Below, one piece after another: positions 42,983 to 51,860 of a DNA stretch of 64,000 nucleotides. This DNA comes from Actinopolymorpha rutila (lineage in GTDB: Bacteria; Actinomycetota; Actinomycetes; Propionibacteriales; Actinopolymorphaceae). How positions within the stretch are numbered: position 1 is the stretch's first letter; each line of letters starts with the position of its first letter. The stretch is taken from positions 186,001-250,000 of the forward strand of contig NZ_JACBZH010000001.1 in NCBI RefSeq assembly GCF_013407855.1. The letters are read 5' to 3'. Under the pieces are notes generated by a model. That model was not told the DNA's origin. It did not search any database and was given only the letters and a program-made list of their open reading frames with translations. The position numbers and the translations under genes were made by a program.

Positions 42983-43897
42983 CTACACCAGGCGCTGCGA
43001 TGAGAGCTGTTCCGTACGGTCGAGGTTCTCGCGGAATCCCATCGCGTCTCCGACCGACCTGCACTCCAGCGCGACGTGCACACAGCACGCGAACGTCCAG
43101 CCCGCGATGCGTCGCGCATCAAGATCCAGACGATCGGCAAAGAAGGCGACCTGCTCCCGCGCGTCACGCAGGTCACGCCGCGGTCCTCGCGACAGATCGT
43201 GCCCAACGTCGAACGCGCGATCACCCAGCACCGGATACGGATCGATCGCCAACCATCCACGCTCCGAGAGCACCACGTTCCCCGGCCCAAGATCGCCGTG
43301 TAGCAACACCGTGTCCGTACAAGATGAGGTCAGGGACGTGAACAGCTCGTCCGCCTGCTCGACGACGCCTCGATCCACCGGCCGCTCGAACCGATCGAAC
43401 CAGTCCCACATCGTCTCGCGGGAGCGCTCCACCAACATCGCGAGTGGCTCGAACTCGTCCTCTGCAGGAGGTTCGACTGCGTGTAACTCGGCGAGTACTG
43501 ACGCAACGACTTCGTTCCCGGTCGCGACGTCGAGGTCATCACCGTTCGTGCCGGGCACGCACCGCTCGAGCAGCAAGACCTGACTCGCCTCGTCGGAGTC
43601 GAATAGTCGCACCGCTCCGCGACCAGCCCAGTGTTGCAGGCCCTTTGCCGCCCAGGGATTGCGATGACCCGGGCACTCCACCTTCAACGCCGCGTCGCCG
43701 CCGTCCGCTCGACGTACGGGAGCAACCCACCCGACGTTGCCGCCCGGCTCGAACGGGGCGCCCACATGCAGCTGCCAGGCAGAGGCCGCGTCAGCGACTA
43801 GACTCGGCAGTCGCGCCAGCCAGTTGCGTCCGACATCGCCGAACGCCGAGACGACGGTGTGCGCCAACCGATCCGGAATTCGAAGCGCAGTCGTCAT
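42983..43897 (-). CDS. aminoglycoside/hydroxyurea phosphotransferase-like (APH(6) family)
   Basis: A 304-residue kinase of the APH_6_hur group, which includes streptomycin 6-phosphotransferase. Visible features are AALKVECPGHRNPWAAKGLQHWAGRGAVRLF (ATP Lys and helix C), LLLERCVPG, the Brenner motif VLLHGDLGPGNVVLSERGWLAIDPYPVLGDRAFDVG (catalytic HGD and the metal Asp in AIDP), and a C-terminal helical part. It may inactivate an aminoglycoside by phosphorylation, but many chromosomal members have no shown resistance role. It reads away from the neighbouring nucleotidyltransferase-like fragment. Confidence 0.82.
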   Translation of the reverse strand: MTTALRIPDRLAHTVVSAFGDVGRNWLARLPSLVADAASAWQLHVGAPFEPGGNVGWVAPVRRADGGDAALKVECPGHRNPWAAKGLQHWAGRGAVRLFDSDEASQVLLLERCVPGTNGDDLDVATGNEVVASVLAELHAVEPPAEDEFEPLAMLVERSRETMWDWFDRFERPVDRGVVEQADELFTSLTSSCTDTVLLHGDLGPGNVVLSERGWLAIDPYPVLGDRAFDVGHDLSRGPRRDLRDAREQVAFFADRLDLDARRIAGWTFACCVHVALECRSVGDAMGFRENLDRTEQLSSQRLV

Positions 43898-43993
43898 GCA
43901 TCAGCCCCTTGGTCTGCCTAACTCGTACTTGAACAGACGGACTTCCCCGTAGGCGATCTTAGGGGAAGGAGTGTCTACCACCGTCCAGGCGAC

Positions 43994-44203
43994 ATGATGG
44001 GCGTCACGCCGCGTTTCGCTCGGTCGGTCGCCTCAGCCCCGGAAGTCGTTGTCCTGCAAGGCTCGTGGGCTCGTGAACGCGCGCGTCCTGCGGATCATGG
44101 CCGGCTCGCGTGCCCCCGCATCCCGCCCGGCCGCGTTGTCGTCGTCGCGCGTAGAACACCGCTACGCGACTCCTCCTCCGCCTTGCCGACCGGGCACGGA
44201 TGA
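43994..44203 (+). pseudogene. possible nucleotidyltransferase fragment
   Basis: A short open frame whose part VVVLQGSWARERARPADH resembles the GS(x)ARG motif of minimal nucleotidyltransferases, but the two following catalytic Asp residues are absent and the frame soon becomes Arg/Pro-rich. It sits in the 343-base gap 43898-44240, otherwise without a gene. A decayed gene is plausible, chance similarity equally so. Confidence 0.22.
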
Positions 44204-44240
44204 CCCGCTCACTTATCGACCCTGATCCACAGGACAGACC

Positions 44241-46454
44241 CTAGGCAGGTGCCACCTCCCGCGGGACGGACGAGCGCGCCAGTCGCAGCACGTTCGCCAC
44301 CAGTTGATGGCCCGCGCGTCCGGTTGCGCTGAGAATCGATTCCGGGTGAAACTGCACCGCCCAGCGTCGCCGCACGTCGTCTGCGATCGCCATCGCCACC
44401 CGCGCACCACTCGGATCGTCCGTGACCGCGACGACCTCGAAGCCGGGAACGCTTTCCGGCGTCGCGTACAGCGAGTGGTACCTCCCGGCGGTGAACGACG
44501 GACCCAACCCGGCAAGGAGACCGTCGGACGGAGCGGTCCCGCTGGAAAGCACACGCACGTGCCCTGGCTTGCCGTGCGCGGGCCGGGGAAGCAGGTCGAG
44601 CGTCCCACCGGCGTACTCCACCATCGCCTGCAGGCCGAGGCACACGCCGAACACCGGAAGTCCGCGTTCCTCCACCGCCGCCAGCAGGCGTGCGCAGTCG
44701 AAGTCCGCCGGCCGGCCCGGTCCCGGCGACAGCACCACGAGATCGGGTGCAAGCGTGTCCAGTTGCTCGACCGGAAAGCCGTACCGCAACGTCACCACCT
44801 CCGCACCGTGCTGGCGGAAGTAGTCGCCGAGCGTGTGTACGAAGGAGTCCTGGTGGTCCACCAGCAGGACGCGCACGCCGGCACCGATGGCTTCGTCCGT
44901 GCTCGGGGTGAGACGGTAAACCCCCCCGGATGGTCCCGGATCTGGTTCGGACATGGTGTCAAGGAGAGCTTGCGCCTTGAGCAGGGTCTCGCGTTCCTCC
45001 TCGTCCGGGTCGGATTCGTACAACAGCGTGGCACCCGCACGCACGCTGGCGATCGAGTTCTCGACGTGGGCGGTACGCAAAGTCAGCCCGGTGTTCATCG
45101 ATCCGTCGAAGCCGACGAACCCGACGGCGCCGCCGTACCAACGCCTCGGAGCGGACTCGGCGTCCTCGATGAACTGCATGGCCCACTGCTTCGGTGCGCC
45201 TGTCACGGTGACCGCCCACATGTGGGTCAGGAACGCGTCGAACGCGTCCATACCAGGTCGCAGCCTGCCTTCGATGTGGTCCACCGTGTGGATCAGCCGG
45301 CTGTAAAGCTCGACTTGACGGCGGCCGATGACCCGCACGCTGCCGGGCACGCAGACTCGTGCCTTGTCGTTGCGGTCCACGTCGGTGCACATGGTGAGTT
45401 CGCTCTCGTCCTTCGTGGAGTTGAGCAACGTCGCGATCTGGGTGGCATCCTCCAGTGCGTCCCGGCCGCGACGGATGGTGCCGGCGATCGGGCAGGTCTC
45501 CACCCGGTCGCCGGTCACGCGGACGTACATCTCCGGCGAGGCGCCGACGAGGTACTCGCCCTCGCCGAGGTTGCAGAAGAACTCGTACGGCGAGGGATTC
45601 TGCGTGCGCAGGCGTTCGTAGAAGGCGGCCGGTGAGTCGCAGCGACCGCTGAGCACGTGGCTCGGGGTCACCTCGAACAGATCGCCACGTCTGAAGCGTT
45701 CCCGTGCGGTGCGGACGATCCCGGCGTAGCGGCCGGGTTCCGGCGGCGCGGGGACCGGACGGACCTCGGGTCGCGGCGTGGGGCCGGTCTGCCGCGCCAG
45801 ACCGGCCGTCGTCCGTCCGCCCACCTCGAAGTCGTACGCGTACCGCATGCTCGTCTCCCGCTTGCGGTCCACGACGACGAGCTGGTCCGGCAGGTGCAGT
45901 ACGAGATCACGGTGCGGGTCGGCCGAGCGGTCGTGCCGTAGGCGAACCGGCTCGAACTGGAACGCCAGGTCGTAGCCGTACGCGCCGTACAAGCCGAGGT
46001 GCGGGTCGACCGTACTCGCGAACGCCGCGACCACCGCCCGCAGCGCGGTGAAGACGGTCGACTGCCGGCTGCGCTCCTCCTCGGCGAAGGACTCGGCCGA
46101 CTCGGGGACGTCGACCCCGAAGCAGGACTCCTCGTCGCGTACGACCTCCCCGGTCCCGGCCATCGCGGCGGCCACCACGGGCAGCAGGACAAGGCCGCGT
46201 TCGTTGAGTGCGCGCGCCTCGATCCGCCGGCCGTACGCGACGAGTTCGATCGGCGGGTCGACGTAACCGAGGTGCCAACGGCTGTAGCGGCCCGGATAGT
46301 CGACACCGGACGACAACACCGCGCCACGGCGGAGGTCGAGGTCGGCGACCAGACCGGTGAGGACGCTCTCCTCGACGGGAGAGTCGGTGCGGACGACGGT
46401 GACGCCACCGGCGGTGACGTAGGAAATCGTGGTGGGCTTGGGTGTTTCGAGCAC
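44241..46454 (-). CDS. trpEG: fused anthranilate synthase, TrpE-TrpG
   Basis: A 737-residue fusion that makes anthranilate from chorismate and glutamine. Residues 1-510 are the TrpE part: LYGAYGYDLAFQFE, GDLFEVTPSHVLSG, CPIAGTIRRGRD, STKDESELTMCTDVDRNDKARVC and VTGAPKQWAMQFI. Residues 535-730 are the class I glutamine amidotransferase TrpG: LLVDHQDSFVHTLGDYFRQ, FGVCLGLQAMVEYAG (nucleophile Cys), and AVQFHPESILS (His-Glu). Fused forms occur in some proteobacteria and actinobacteria, in the latter often for secondary metabolism. It is preceded by a leader peptide gene with three Trp codons and a terminator, so expression is likely controlled by attenuation. No other trp gene is adjacent. Confidence 0.95.
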   Translation of the reverse strand: MLETPKPTTISYVTAGGVTVVRTDSPVEESVLTGLVADLDLRRGAVLSSGVDYPGRYSRWHLGYVDPPIELVAYGRRIEARALNERGLVLLPVVAAAMAGTGEVVRDEESCFGVDVPESAESFAEEERSRQSTVFTALRAVVAAFASTVDPHLGLYGAYGYDLAFQFEPVRLRHDRSADPHRDLVLHLPDQLVVVDRKRETSMRYAYDFEVGGRTTAGLARQTGPTPRPEVRPVPAPPEPGRYAGIVRTARERFRRGDLFEVTPSHVLSGRCDSPAAFYERLRTQNPSPYEFFCNLGEGEYLVGASPEMYVRVTGDRVETCPIAGTIRRGRDALEDATQIATLLNSTKDESELTMCTDVDRNDKARVCVPGSVRVIGRRQVELYSRLIHTVDHIEGRLRPGMDAFDAFLTHMWAVTVTGAPKQWAMQFIEDAESAPRRWYGGAVGFVGFDGSMNTGLTLRTAHVENSIASVRAGATLLYESDPDEEERETLLKAQALLDTMSEPDPGPSGGVYRLTPSTDEAIGAGVRVLLVDHQDSFVHTLGDYFRQHGAEVVTLRYGFPVEQLDTLAPDLVVLSPGPGRPADFDCARLLAAVEERGLPVFGVCLGLQAMVEYAGGTLDLLPRPAHGKPGHVRVLSSGTAPSDGLLAGLGPSFTAGRYHSLYATPESVPGFEVVAVTDDPSGARVAMAIADDVRRRWAVQFHPESILSATGRAGHQLVANVLRLARSSVPREVAPA

Positions 46455-46523
46455 GTCGGTCGGCCTTTCGGGCGGGGGCCCGCACCGATGGCCAGGTGTC
46501 CGCGTCCTACGTGCCGGACAACG

Positions 46524-46551
46524 AAAAACGACCGCCGGTGAGGGCGGTCGT
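46524..46551 (-). terminator. attenuator terminator of trpEG
   Basis: On the minus strand, ACGACCGCC (46551-46543) and GGCGGTCGT (46536-46528) form a perfect 9-bp stem with a 6-base loop, followed directly by TTTTT. It lies between the leader-peptide stop and the trpEG start, the standard place for an attenuator. The distance of about 70 bases to trpEG is normal. Confidence 0.85.
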
Positions 46552-46565
46552 CGCTGGGAGATGCG

Positions 46566-46634
46566 TCAGGATGCGCAGGTCGTGGCGGCCGCCGGAAGGA
46601 GGCGCCACCACCACTGCAGCACGTGACTTTGCAT
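46566..46634 (-). CDS. trpL: trp operon leader peptide
   Basis: A 22-codon open frame begins ATG-CAA-AGT and carries three consecutive Trp codons (TGGTGGTGG, codons 8-10), ending in TGA 15 bases before the terminator stem. The Trp run in the leader (GGTGGTGGCG) can pair with a downstream CGCCACGACC with one mismatch, and the following GGCGG can pair with the terminator's CCGCC, so alternative structures exist. When Trp-tRNA is scarce, a ribosome stalled at the Trp codons would prevent the terminator from forming. The sequence is too short for automatic gene calls. CCGGA is the only purine-rich stretch directly upstream. Confidence 0.87.
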   Translation of the reverse strand: MQSHVLQWWWRLLPAAATTCAS

Positions 46635-46678
46635 GTCCGGAAGACTAACCCATGCTGGACGCCGGAGACAGTGAATCC

Positions 46679-47368
46679 TCAGGCGACCTCGGGAAGCGCC
46701 ATGTCGAACGTCGTACGCAACCCTTCCTCGCCGGCCTCGGTCACCCGGACACCGCGGCCACTGCCCACCCGGGTGAGCCACTCCAGCACGAACAGCCGCT
46801 CGGTCAGGGCCGCGCCCACCGCACCGGCGAGGTGGGTGCGGCGTTCGGTCCAGTCCAGGCAGTCGCGGACGAGCGGACGGCGAGCGCGGGCCAGCCCGGC
46901 CACGTCGACGCCGAACTCGGTGAGCGCGTCCCGGCCCGCCGGAGTGAGCGCCGGGTCGTCGGTGAGGAGGTCGCGGGCGCGCAGCGCGTCGGCCAGTGCT
47001 ACACCGGCCCGTCCGGCGAGGTGGTCGTAGCAGGTACGCCCGGCCGCGAGCGCCCGGCCGCGGGAGGCGGCGCGCAGGCTGGTGACCGGCGTCGGCGGCG
47101 CGATCTGCAGCAGTGGTTCGATCGCCTCGGCGATCTCGGTCCCCGCCAGCCGGAAGTACCGGTGCCGGCCCTGCCGCACGACCGTCGCCAGTCCGCCGGT
47201 GACCAGCCGGCCGAGGTGTTCGCTCGCGGTCGAGGGGGCGATCTCGGCGGCCCGGGCGAGCTCGCTCGCGGTCCAGGCCCGTCCGTCGAACATCGCCAGC
47301 AGCATGGCCGCGCGGCTGCGGTCGGCGAGCAGGCCGGCGATCCGGGCGAGGTCCACTTCGGCGGGCAT
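46679..47368 (-). CDS. ArsR-family winged-helix regulator
   Basis: A 229-residue regulator. The N-terminal ArsR HTH is ARIAGLLADRSRAAMLLAMFDGRAWTASELARAAEIAPSTASEHL with the recognition helix APSTASEHLGRLV and wing VVRQGRHRYFRL. The C-terminal 130 residues are helical (CYDHLAGRAGVALADALRARDLL) and differ from short metal-sensing ArsR proteins; no Cys-rich metal site is seen. It is divergent, with a 65-base gap, from the flavin reductase gene and probably regulates it. The ATG start is preceded by CCGTGGC with no strong Shine-Dalgarno. Confidence 0.87.
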   Translation of the reverse strand: MPAEVDLARIAGLLADRSRAAMLLAMFDGRAWTASELARAAEIAPSTASEHLGRLVTGGLATVVRQGRHRYFRLAGTEIAEAIEPLLQIAPPTPVTSLRAASRGRALAAGRTCYDHLAGRAGVALADALRARDLLTDDPALTPAGRDALTEFGVDVAGLARARRPLVRDCLDWTERRTHLAGAVGAALTERLFVLEWLTRVGSGRGVRVTEAGEEGLRTTFDMALPEVA

Positions 47369-47433
47369 GCCGCCACGGTACCCACGGCTCGTTTCGGCCC
47401 AGCCCGAACAGACCCGGCCCTAGCGTCCGGGGC

Positions 47434-48060
47434 ATGTCCGTCCAGTCGACCCAGCTCGCAACGTCCGCCCACCGGACGATCACGCCCTCCGTCCTGTACT
47501 TCGGCACCCCCGTCGTCCTGGTCACCACCCGCAATCCGGACGGATCGGCGAACATCACGCCGATGTCGTCGGCGTGGGCTCTCGGCTCGACCGTCGTCCT
47601 GGGCCTGGGCGACTCCGGTCAGGCGGTCCCCAATCTCGAGCGCGAACGCGAGTGCGTCCTCAACCTCCCGTCGGCGGACCTGTGGGAACGCGTGGAACGG
47701 CTGGCTCCGCTGACCGGCCGCCACCCGGTCCCGGCTGCGAAGGCCGGCAAGTACCGCCACGAGCCGGACAAGTTCGGCGCGGCCGGGCTCACCCCGCTGC
47801 CAGCCGAGACGGTGCGCCCGCCGCGCATCGCCGAGTGCGCCCTGCACCTCGAGGCCGAGGTCGTCTCGATCACGCCGGGTACCGAGGGCGGCTTCCGGAT
47901 CGTGGAGACGCTCGTCCGCCGGATACACGCCGCCGACGGCATCACCGTCCCGGGGACCAGCCACGTGGACACCGGCCGGTGGCAGCCGCTGCTGTACGTG
48001 TTCCGGCACTACTTCGGTACGGGGTCGCGGCTCGGGCGGACGTTCAAGGCCGAGACGTAA
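47434..48060 (+). CDS. flavin reductase-like (FMN-binding split barrel) protein
   Basis: A 208-residue protein of the flavin-reductase/FMN-binding split-barrel fold. Motifs are PVVLVTTRNPDGSANITPMSSAWALGS and VLGLGDSGQAVPNLERERECVLNLPS, which give the FMN site, and FGAAGLTPLPAETVRPPRIAECALHLEAEV. Family members reduce FMN for monooxygenases or bind flavin in other redox roles. It is divergent from the ArsR-like regulator. The last 17 bases overlap the convergent kinase gene. Confidence 0.85.
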   Translation: MSVQSTQLATSAHRTITPSVLYFGTPVVLVTTRNPDGSANITPMSSAWALGSTVVLGLGDSGQAVPNLERERECVLNLPSADLWERVERLAPLTGRHPVPAAKAGKYRHEPDKFGAAGLTPLPAETVRPPRIAECALHLEAEVVSITPGTEGGFRIVETLVRRIHAADGITVPGTSHVDTGRWQPLLYVFRHYFGTGSRLGRTFKAET

Positions 48061-48925
48061 GGAACGCGGTCAGCTCGTCGTGGGTCGGAACACCCGAGCG
48101 GCCGTCGATCGCCCGGCAGGCCAGGGCCGCCGCGCCGTTGGCGTACCGTACGGCGTCCGGAAGGTCCAGGCCGCGGTCCACGGCGAGCAGCAATGCGCCG
48201 TGGAAGACGTCGCCCGCCCCCAGCGTGCTCACCACCTCGACGGCGAAGCCGGGCACGTGCACCGGCTCACCGCTCGCGGGCAGCAGGTGCGCGCCGTCGG
48301 CGCCGGCGGTGGCGACGACGAGCCCGGCGCCGTCGTCCCGGGCGCGTTCCAGCAGTGCGCCCACCGGTTGTTCGCCGTACGTCAGGCGCAGCCGGTCGAC
48401 CGTCGGGCCGTAGAGGTGCACGCCGCGCGGGTGGAAACCCGGGATCGGGTTGCCCGCGTCCACCGACACCCTCGGCCCATCGGGCACCAGCACGTCACGG
48501 GTCGCCGGCCAGCCCAGGTGGTCCAGGTGTACCCAGGCGGCGGCCGCCACGAGGTCCCGCGCGCGCGGCCCGAGCTCGAACGCCGGCAGCGGGCGGGTGC
48601 AGATGGCCCGCGTACCCGACGACCGGTCGACCAGGACGACGCTCGCGCCGCCGGCGCCGGCGGGTACGGGAACGACGCCGGACACGTCGACGCCCTCGCG
48701 GGTCAGGTCCGCGACGATGCGCTCCCCGGTCGGGTCGTCGGCGATCGGCCCGACGAACGCGACGTCCCCGCCGAGCCGGGCCGCGGCCACCGCAGCGGTG
48801 GCGGAGTTGCCGCCGCCTGCGTGGACGAGCGCCTCGGCCAGCAGCCGCTGGTCCGGCCCCGGTAGATGGGGTACGACCGCGATCGCGTCGTCGTTGACCG
48901 AACCGACGAAGACCAGCCGGCTCAT
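48044..48925 (-). CDS. PfkB-family sugar kinase (YihV-like)
   Basis: A 293-residue ribokinase-fold kinase. N-terminal VFVGSVNDDAIAVVPHLPG, then GGGNSATAAVAAARLGGDVAFVGPIADDPTG (substrate and lid region), and the C-terminal GAGDVFHGALLLAV, in which the catalytic Asp of the DTxGAGD motif is kept although the motif starts STLGAGD. Both blocks are close to sulfofructose kinase YihV as I recall it. The ATG overlaps the aldolase stop by four bases (ATGA), so the two are coupled, and the pair suggests phosphorylation of a ketose followed by aldol cleavage. The substrate may not be sulfonated. Confidence 0.85.
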   Translation of the reverse strand: MSRLVFVGSVNDDAIAVVPHLPGPDQRLLAEALVHAGGGNSATAAVAAARLGGDVAFVGPIADDPTGERIVADLTREGVDVSGVVPVPAGAGGASVVLVDRSSGTRAICTRPLPAFELGPRARDLVAAAAWVHLDHLGWPATRDVLVPDGPRVSVDAGNPIPGFHPRGVHLYGPTVDRLRLTYGEQPVGALLERARDDGAGLVVATAGADGAHLLPASGEPVHVPGFAVEVVSTLGAGDVFHGALLLAVDRGLDLPDAVRYANGAAALACRAIDGRSGVPTHDELTAFLTSRP

Positions 48926-49821
48926 GCGTCCGTCCAGGGGCGGGCGTTCGCGGCCACGATCGCGGCGAGTTCGCGGAGGTACGGCACGGACTCCTCACGC
49001 AGCAGCCGCGTCCGGTCCGCGGCCGGCAGCGCGTTCGTCCACAGGGCCCGGCCGGCGAGCATCCCGGAGGCGCCGCCCCGGCAGCACGCCGCCACCGCGC
49101 CCGGGAAGTCGCCGCGTTCGACGTGGGAGGACAGCACCACCCAGGGACAGGCGATGGAGGCGGTGAGCTCGGCCGCGGCGGCGGTGATCCGGTCGGCGTC
49201 GCCCCGGCCGAAGTACGGAACCTCCGCCTTGTACAGCGAGGGCTCGACCGCGCCCAGCTCCCGTGCGCACCGCAGCAGCGTCGCCTCCCGGTCGAACGAG
49301 CCGCTCGCCTGCTGGTCCTCGGTCGGGCGTACGACACCCTCGACGATGCTCGGCATCCCCGCGTCCCGGCACGTTGCGACGAACCGGGCGGCGTCGGCCA
49401 CCCGTTCGCCGATCCGATCGTCCTCGCGCCACACGACCAGCAACTTCGCGGCGACAGCCCCCTGCCCGGCGTACCCCGGAAGGTCCAGCGTCCGGTCGAA
49501 CACCGCGTCCCCGACCACTTCACCGGGGCGGCTCGACAACCGGTCGGCGGCGACGATCCGCCCGGTGTCCGGACCCGGCGACGGCTTGCCGGCGAGGATG
49601 TCCGCACCGAACTCCGGGTCGGCGAGGAACCCTGATGCCTCCGGACCCAGCGCGACCGCGACGTCCTGCTTGAACTCGCGAAGCTCCTTGTCCGGCACCG
49701 TGTCCGGGGTGCGGCCCGACGTCTGGGCCAGCATGCCGCGCAGCGACTCCCGCTGGTCCATCGCGACCATCACGAATGTTCCGTCGGGGCGGGCGAGCCC
49801 GCGCAGGCCGGGATCCGGCAT
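48922..49821 (-). CDS. class I aldolase, YihT/LacD-like (sulfofructosephosphate or tagatose-bisphosphate aldolase type)
   Basis: A 299-residue TIM-barrel aldolase. The sequence shares the blocks of YihT and LacD: GTFVMVAMDQRESLRGML near residue 15, LLVVWREDD, SIVEGVVRP, SLYKAEVPYFG with the Schiff-base Lys at about residue 198, CPWVVLSSHVERGDFPGAV, and ASGMLAGRALW. Members cleave ketose-1-phosphates or bisphosphates to dihydroxyacetone phosphate and an aldehyde. The ATG at 49821 was chosen because the upstream 84-residue extension looks non-coding. It is coupled with the PfkB kinase gene and divergent from the PhyH gene, with a 250-base gap that may be a shared control region. Confidence 0.85.
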   Translation of the reverse strand: MPDPGLRGLARPDGTFVMVAMDQRESLRGMLAQTSGRTPDTVPDKELREFKQDVAVALGPEASGFLADPEFGADILAGKPSPGPDTGRIVAADRLSSRPGEVVGDAVFDRTLDLPGYAGQGAVAAKLLVVWREDDRIGERVADAARFVATCRDAGMPSIVEGVVRPTEDQQASGSFDREATLLRCARELGAVEPSLYKAEVPYFGRGDADRITAAAAELTASIACPWVVLSSHVERGDFPGAVAACCRGGASGMLAGRALWTNALPAADRTRLLREESVPYLRELAAIVAANARPWTDA

Positions 49822-50071
49822 CGATGCCTCACAGTCCTGGGATCGTTCCCACAGTCGGTCCCACAGAGTCGTTCGCAAGGTTCTCCGAACCGACCGAACC
49901 AGAGCGGTGACAGGCAGGTCAAACGGGTGGCCGGGACCGGCGAGCTGGTCGCGGCGTGTCCGGTTTTTCAACAAGGATGTCCGTCCAGGCCCTGCGGGTG
50001 CCGTGCGGGTGACGCCTACCGTCGAACGCGTCGCCGATTCGCACGTACACCCGAACCGCAGGAGGATCCCC

Positions 50072-50851
50072 ATGGTGGACGAGTCCCAGCTCGCGTCCCA
50101 CGCCGCCGCGTACGCCGAACACGGCTACGTGCTCGTCAAGGGCCTGCTCGACAAGGCGGAGGCGCAGGCCTACCGCGAGGAGAGCCACGCGCTGATCGAA
50201 CGCCTGAACCGCGACGCCGACCCGACCTGGGAAAGCGCCCGGCAGCTCGGCATGGGGGAGCGTACCGAGCTGAAGCACTGTCACGACGTGCAGTTCCACG
50301 CCGCGGCGTTCTCGAAACTGCTGGTCGACCCGCGCTTCACCGACGTCGCCGCCGCGGTGATGGGTACGCCGAACGTCCAGCTGCACCACACCAAGCTGTT
50401 CGTGAAGCCACCGGAGAAGGGTTCGCCGTTCCCGATGCACCAGGACCACCCGTTCTTCCCGCACGCGAAGCACTCGGTGGGTGCGGCGATCTTCCACTTC
50501 GACGACGCCCCGCTGGAGAAGGGCTGCGTACGCGTGGTGCCGGGCAGCCATCGCGACGGCCCGCTCGCTCACCAGTCGGAGGGGAGCTGGCATCTGCCGT
50601 TCTCGCAGTGGCCGCTGGACAAGGCGGTGCCGTGCGAGGCGGAGGCAGGCGACGTGCTGTTCTTCACCTACTTCACGGTGCACGGCTCGGGCGTGAACAC
50701 CACCTCCGAGGCACGTACGACGCTGCTGGTGCAGTACCGCGACCCGGCCGACCCGCCGACCGAGGACCTGCACACCCACTCGCTCGGCCAGGGCATGATC
50801 CTGCGCGGCGTCGACCCGACCTCGCGGGGCGCGGCCGCGGCAGCGATGTGA
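50072..50851 (+). CDS. phytanoyl-CoA dioxygenase-family (PhyH) Fe(II)/2-oxoglutarate oxygenase
   Basis: A 259-residue double-stranded beta-helix oxygenase. The Fe ligands are His-x-Asp in FPMHQDHPFFPHAKH and a distal His in TVHGSGVNTTSEARTTLLVQYRDP, where the Arg that binds 2-oxoglutarate also lies. Upstream are YAEHGYVLVKGLLDKAEAQAYRE and FHFDDAPLEKGCVRVVPGSHRDGPL, typical of PhyH. It probably oxidises a small metabolite. GGAGG precedes the ATG at 50072. Its stop overlaps the AraC start (GTGA), so the regulator is cotranscribed. Confidence 0.88.
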   Translation: MVDESQLASHAAAYAEHGYVLVKGLLDKAEAQAYREESHALIERLNRDADPTWESARQLGMGERTELKHCHDVQFHAAAFSKLLVDPRFTDVAAAVMGTPNVQLHHTKLFVKPPEKGSPFPMHQDHPFFPHAKHSVGAAIFHFDDAPLEKGCVRVVPGSHRDGPLAHQSEGSWHLPFSQWPLDKAVPCEAEAGDVLFFTYFTVHGSGVNTTSEARTTLLVQYRDPADPPTEDLHTHSLGQGMILRGVDPTSRGAAAAAM

Positions 50852-51843
50852 GCGGCCCGCCGGCGAACGGGCGGGCGCTCGCGTCGCTGACCGCCGCCCG
50901 CGTCGGCGTAGACGTGGCCGGGCACCGCGCGGAGTTCCTGTACTGGGGCTACTACGAGCCACGGCCGTGGCGGAACTACCTGCACACGCACTCGTTCTTC
51001 GAGATCTGTTACGCCTATGCAGGCACGGGCGTCTTCCGGACCGGTGAGCAGGAGTACGTCGTCGGCCCGGGGACGCTCTTCGTCGCGCGTCCCGGCGACG
51101 TGCACGAGATCGTGTCCGACACCACGGATCCGCTGTGCATCCACTACTGGTCGTACACGCTGGTGCCAACCCGCACCGCCCGCAGCCGCCGGCCCAGGCC
51201 GAACCCGGAGGGGACCGAGGGGCGCGAGGTGCTGGACCTGTTCGCGGCGCCGGGTACGCGGGTGCTGTCCCAGGCGCCGGATCGGATCCCGGCGGTCCTC
51301 GGCCTGCTCGCCGCCGAGGCCGCCGCACCCGGTCCGGCGTACGACCAACTGTTGTCCGCGCTGGCCGGCGCCCTGGTGGTTGAGACGGCGCGGGCCGTGG
51401 TGGACGAACCCGACCTGCGCCCGCGGCTCGTCGCGGACTCGGCCGGCCGTGACGAGCGGACCGCCGCCACGATGGTGCGCTACCTGCAGGACAACTACGA
51501 CCGGGCGGTGGCCGTCCGCGACGTCGCCGCCCAGGTGCACCTGGGCGAACGGCAGGTGAGCCGGTTGTTCCGGGCGCACACGGGCACGACCGTGCACGCC
51601 TACCTCACCCGGCTCCGGCTGGAGATCGCCGCCCAGCGGCTGCTCGAACGCTCCGCCGACGGTGAGCACACCGCCATCGCCGAAGTCGCCCGGGCGTGCG
51701 GTTACCCCGATGTCCGTCACTTCACGACCGCGTTCCGCCGGCACTGGGGAGTCGCGCCGGGTGCCTTCCGGGACGGCGGCGGCACCGCCCAACTGGGGGA
51801 CCGGCCGTCCACAAACACGCCGCCGTCGGTCACCGAACGTTGA
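50848..51843 (+). CDS. AraC-family regulator with cupin sensor domain
   Basis: A 331-residue protein. The N-terminal AraC-binding cupin has LHTHSFFEICYAYAGTGVF and PGTLFVARPGDVHEIV; residues 225-315 are two HTH motifs (VRDVAAQVHLGERQVSRLFRAHTGTTVHAYLTRLRLE and IAEVARACGYPDVRHFTTAFRRHWGVAPGAFR). It likely senses a sugar or sugar acid and activates the PhyH gene or the divergent aldolase/kinase pair. Coupled start: its GTG overlaps the PhyH stop. Confidence 0.92.
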   Translation: MSGPPANGRALASLTAARVGVDVAGHRAEFLYWGYYEPRPWRNYLHTHSFFEICYAYAGTGVFRTGEQEYVVGPGTLFVARPGDVHEIVSDTTDPLCIHYWSYTLVPTRTARSRRPRPNPEGTEGREVLDLFAAPGTRVLSQAPDRIPAVLGLLAAEAAAPGPAYDQLLSALAGALVVETARAVVDEPDLRPRLVADSAGRDERTAATMVRYLQDNYDRAVAVRDVAAQVHLGERQVSRLFRAHTGTTVHAYLTRLRLEIAAQRLLERSADGEHTAIAEVARACGYPDVRHFTTAFRRHWGVAPGAFRDGGGTAQLGDRPSTNTPPSVTER

Positions 51844-51860
51844 CGCTTCATCGAGCCGAT

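Noticed and set aside
48866..50071. Longer N-terminal extension of the PhyH frame
   Set aside because: The open frame extends far upstream but overlaps the supported aldolase gene; the ATG at 50072 has a strong ribosome binding site and the family start.
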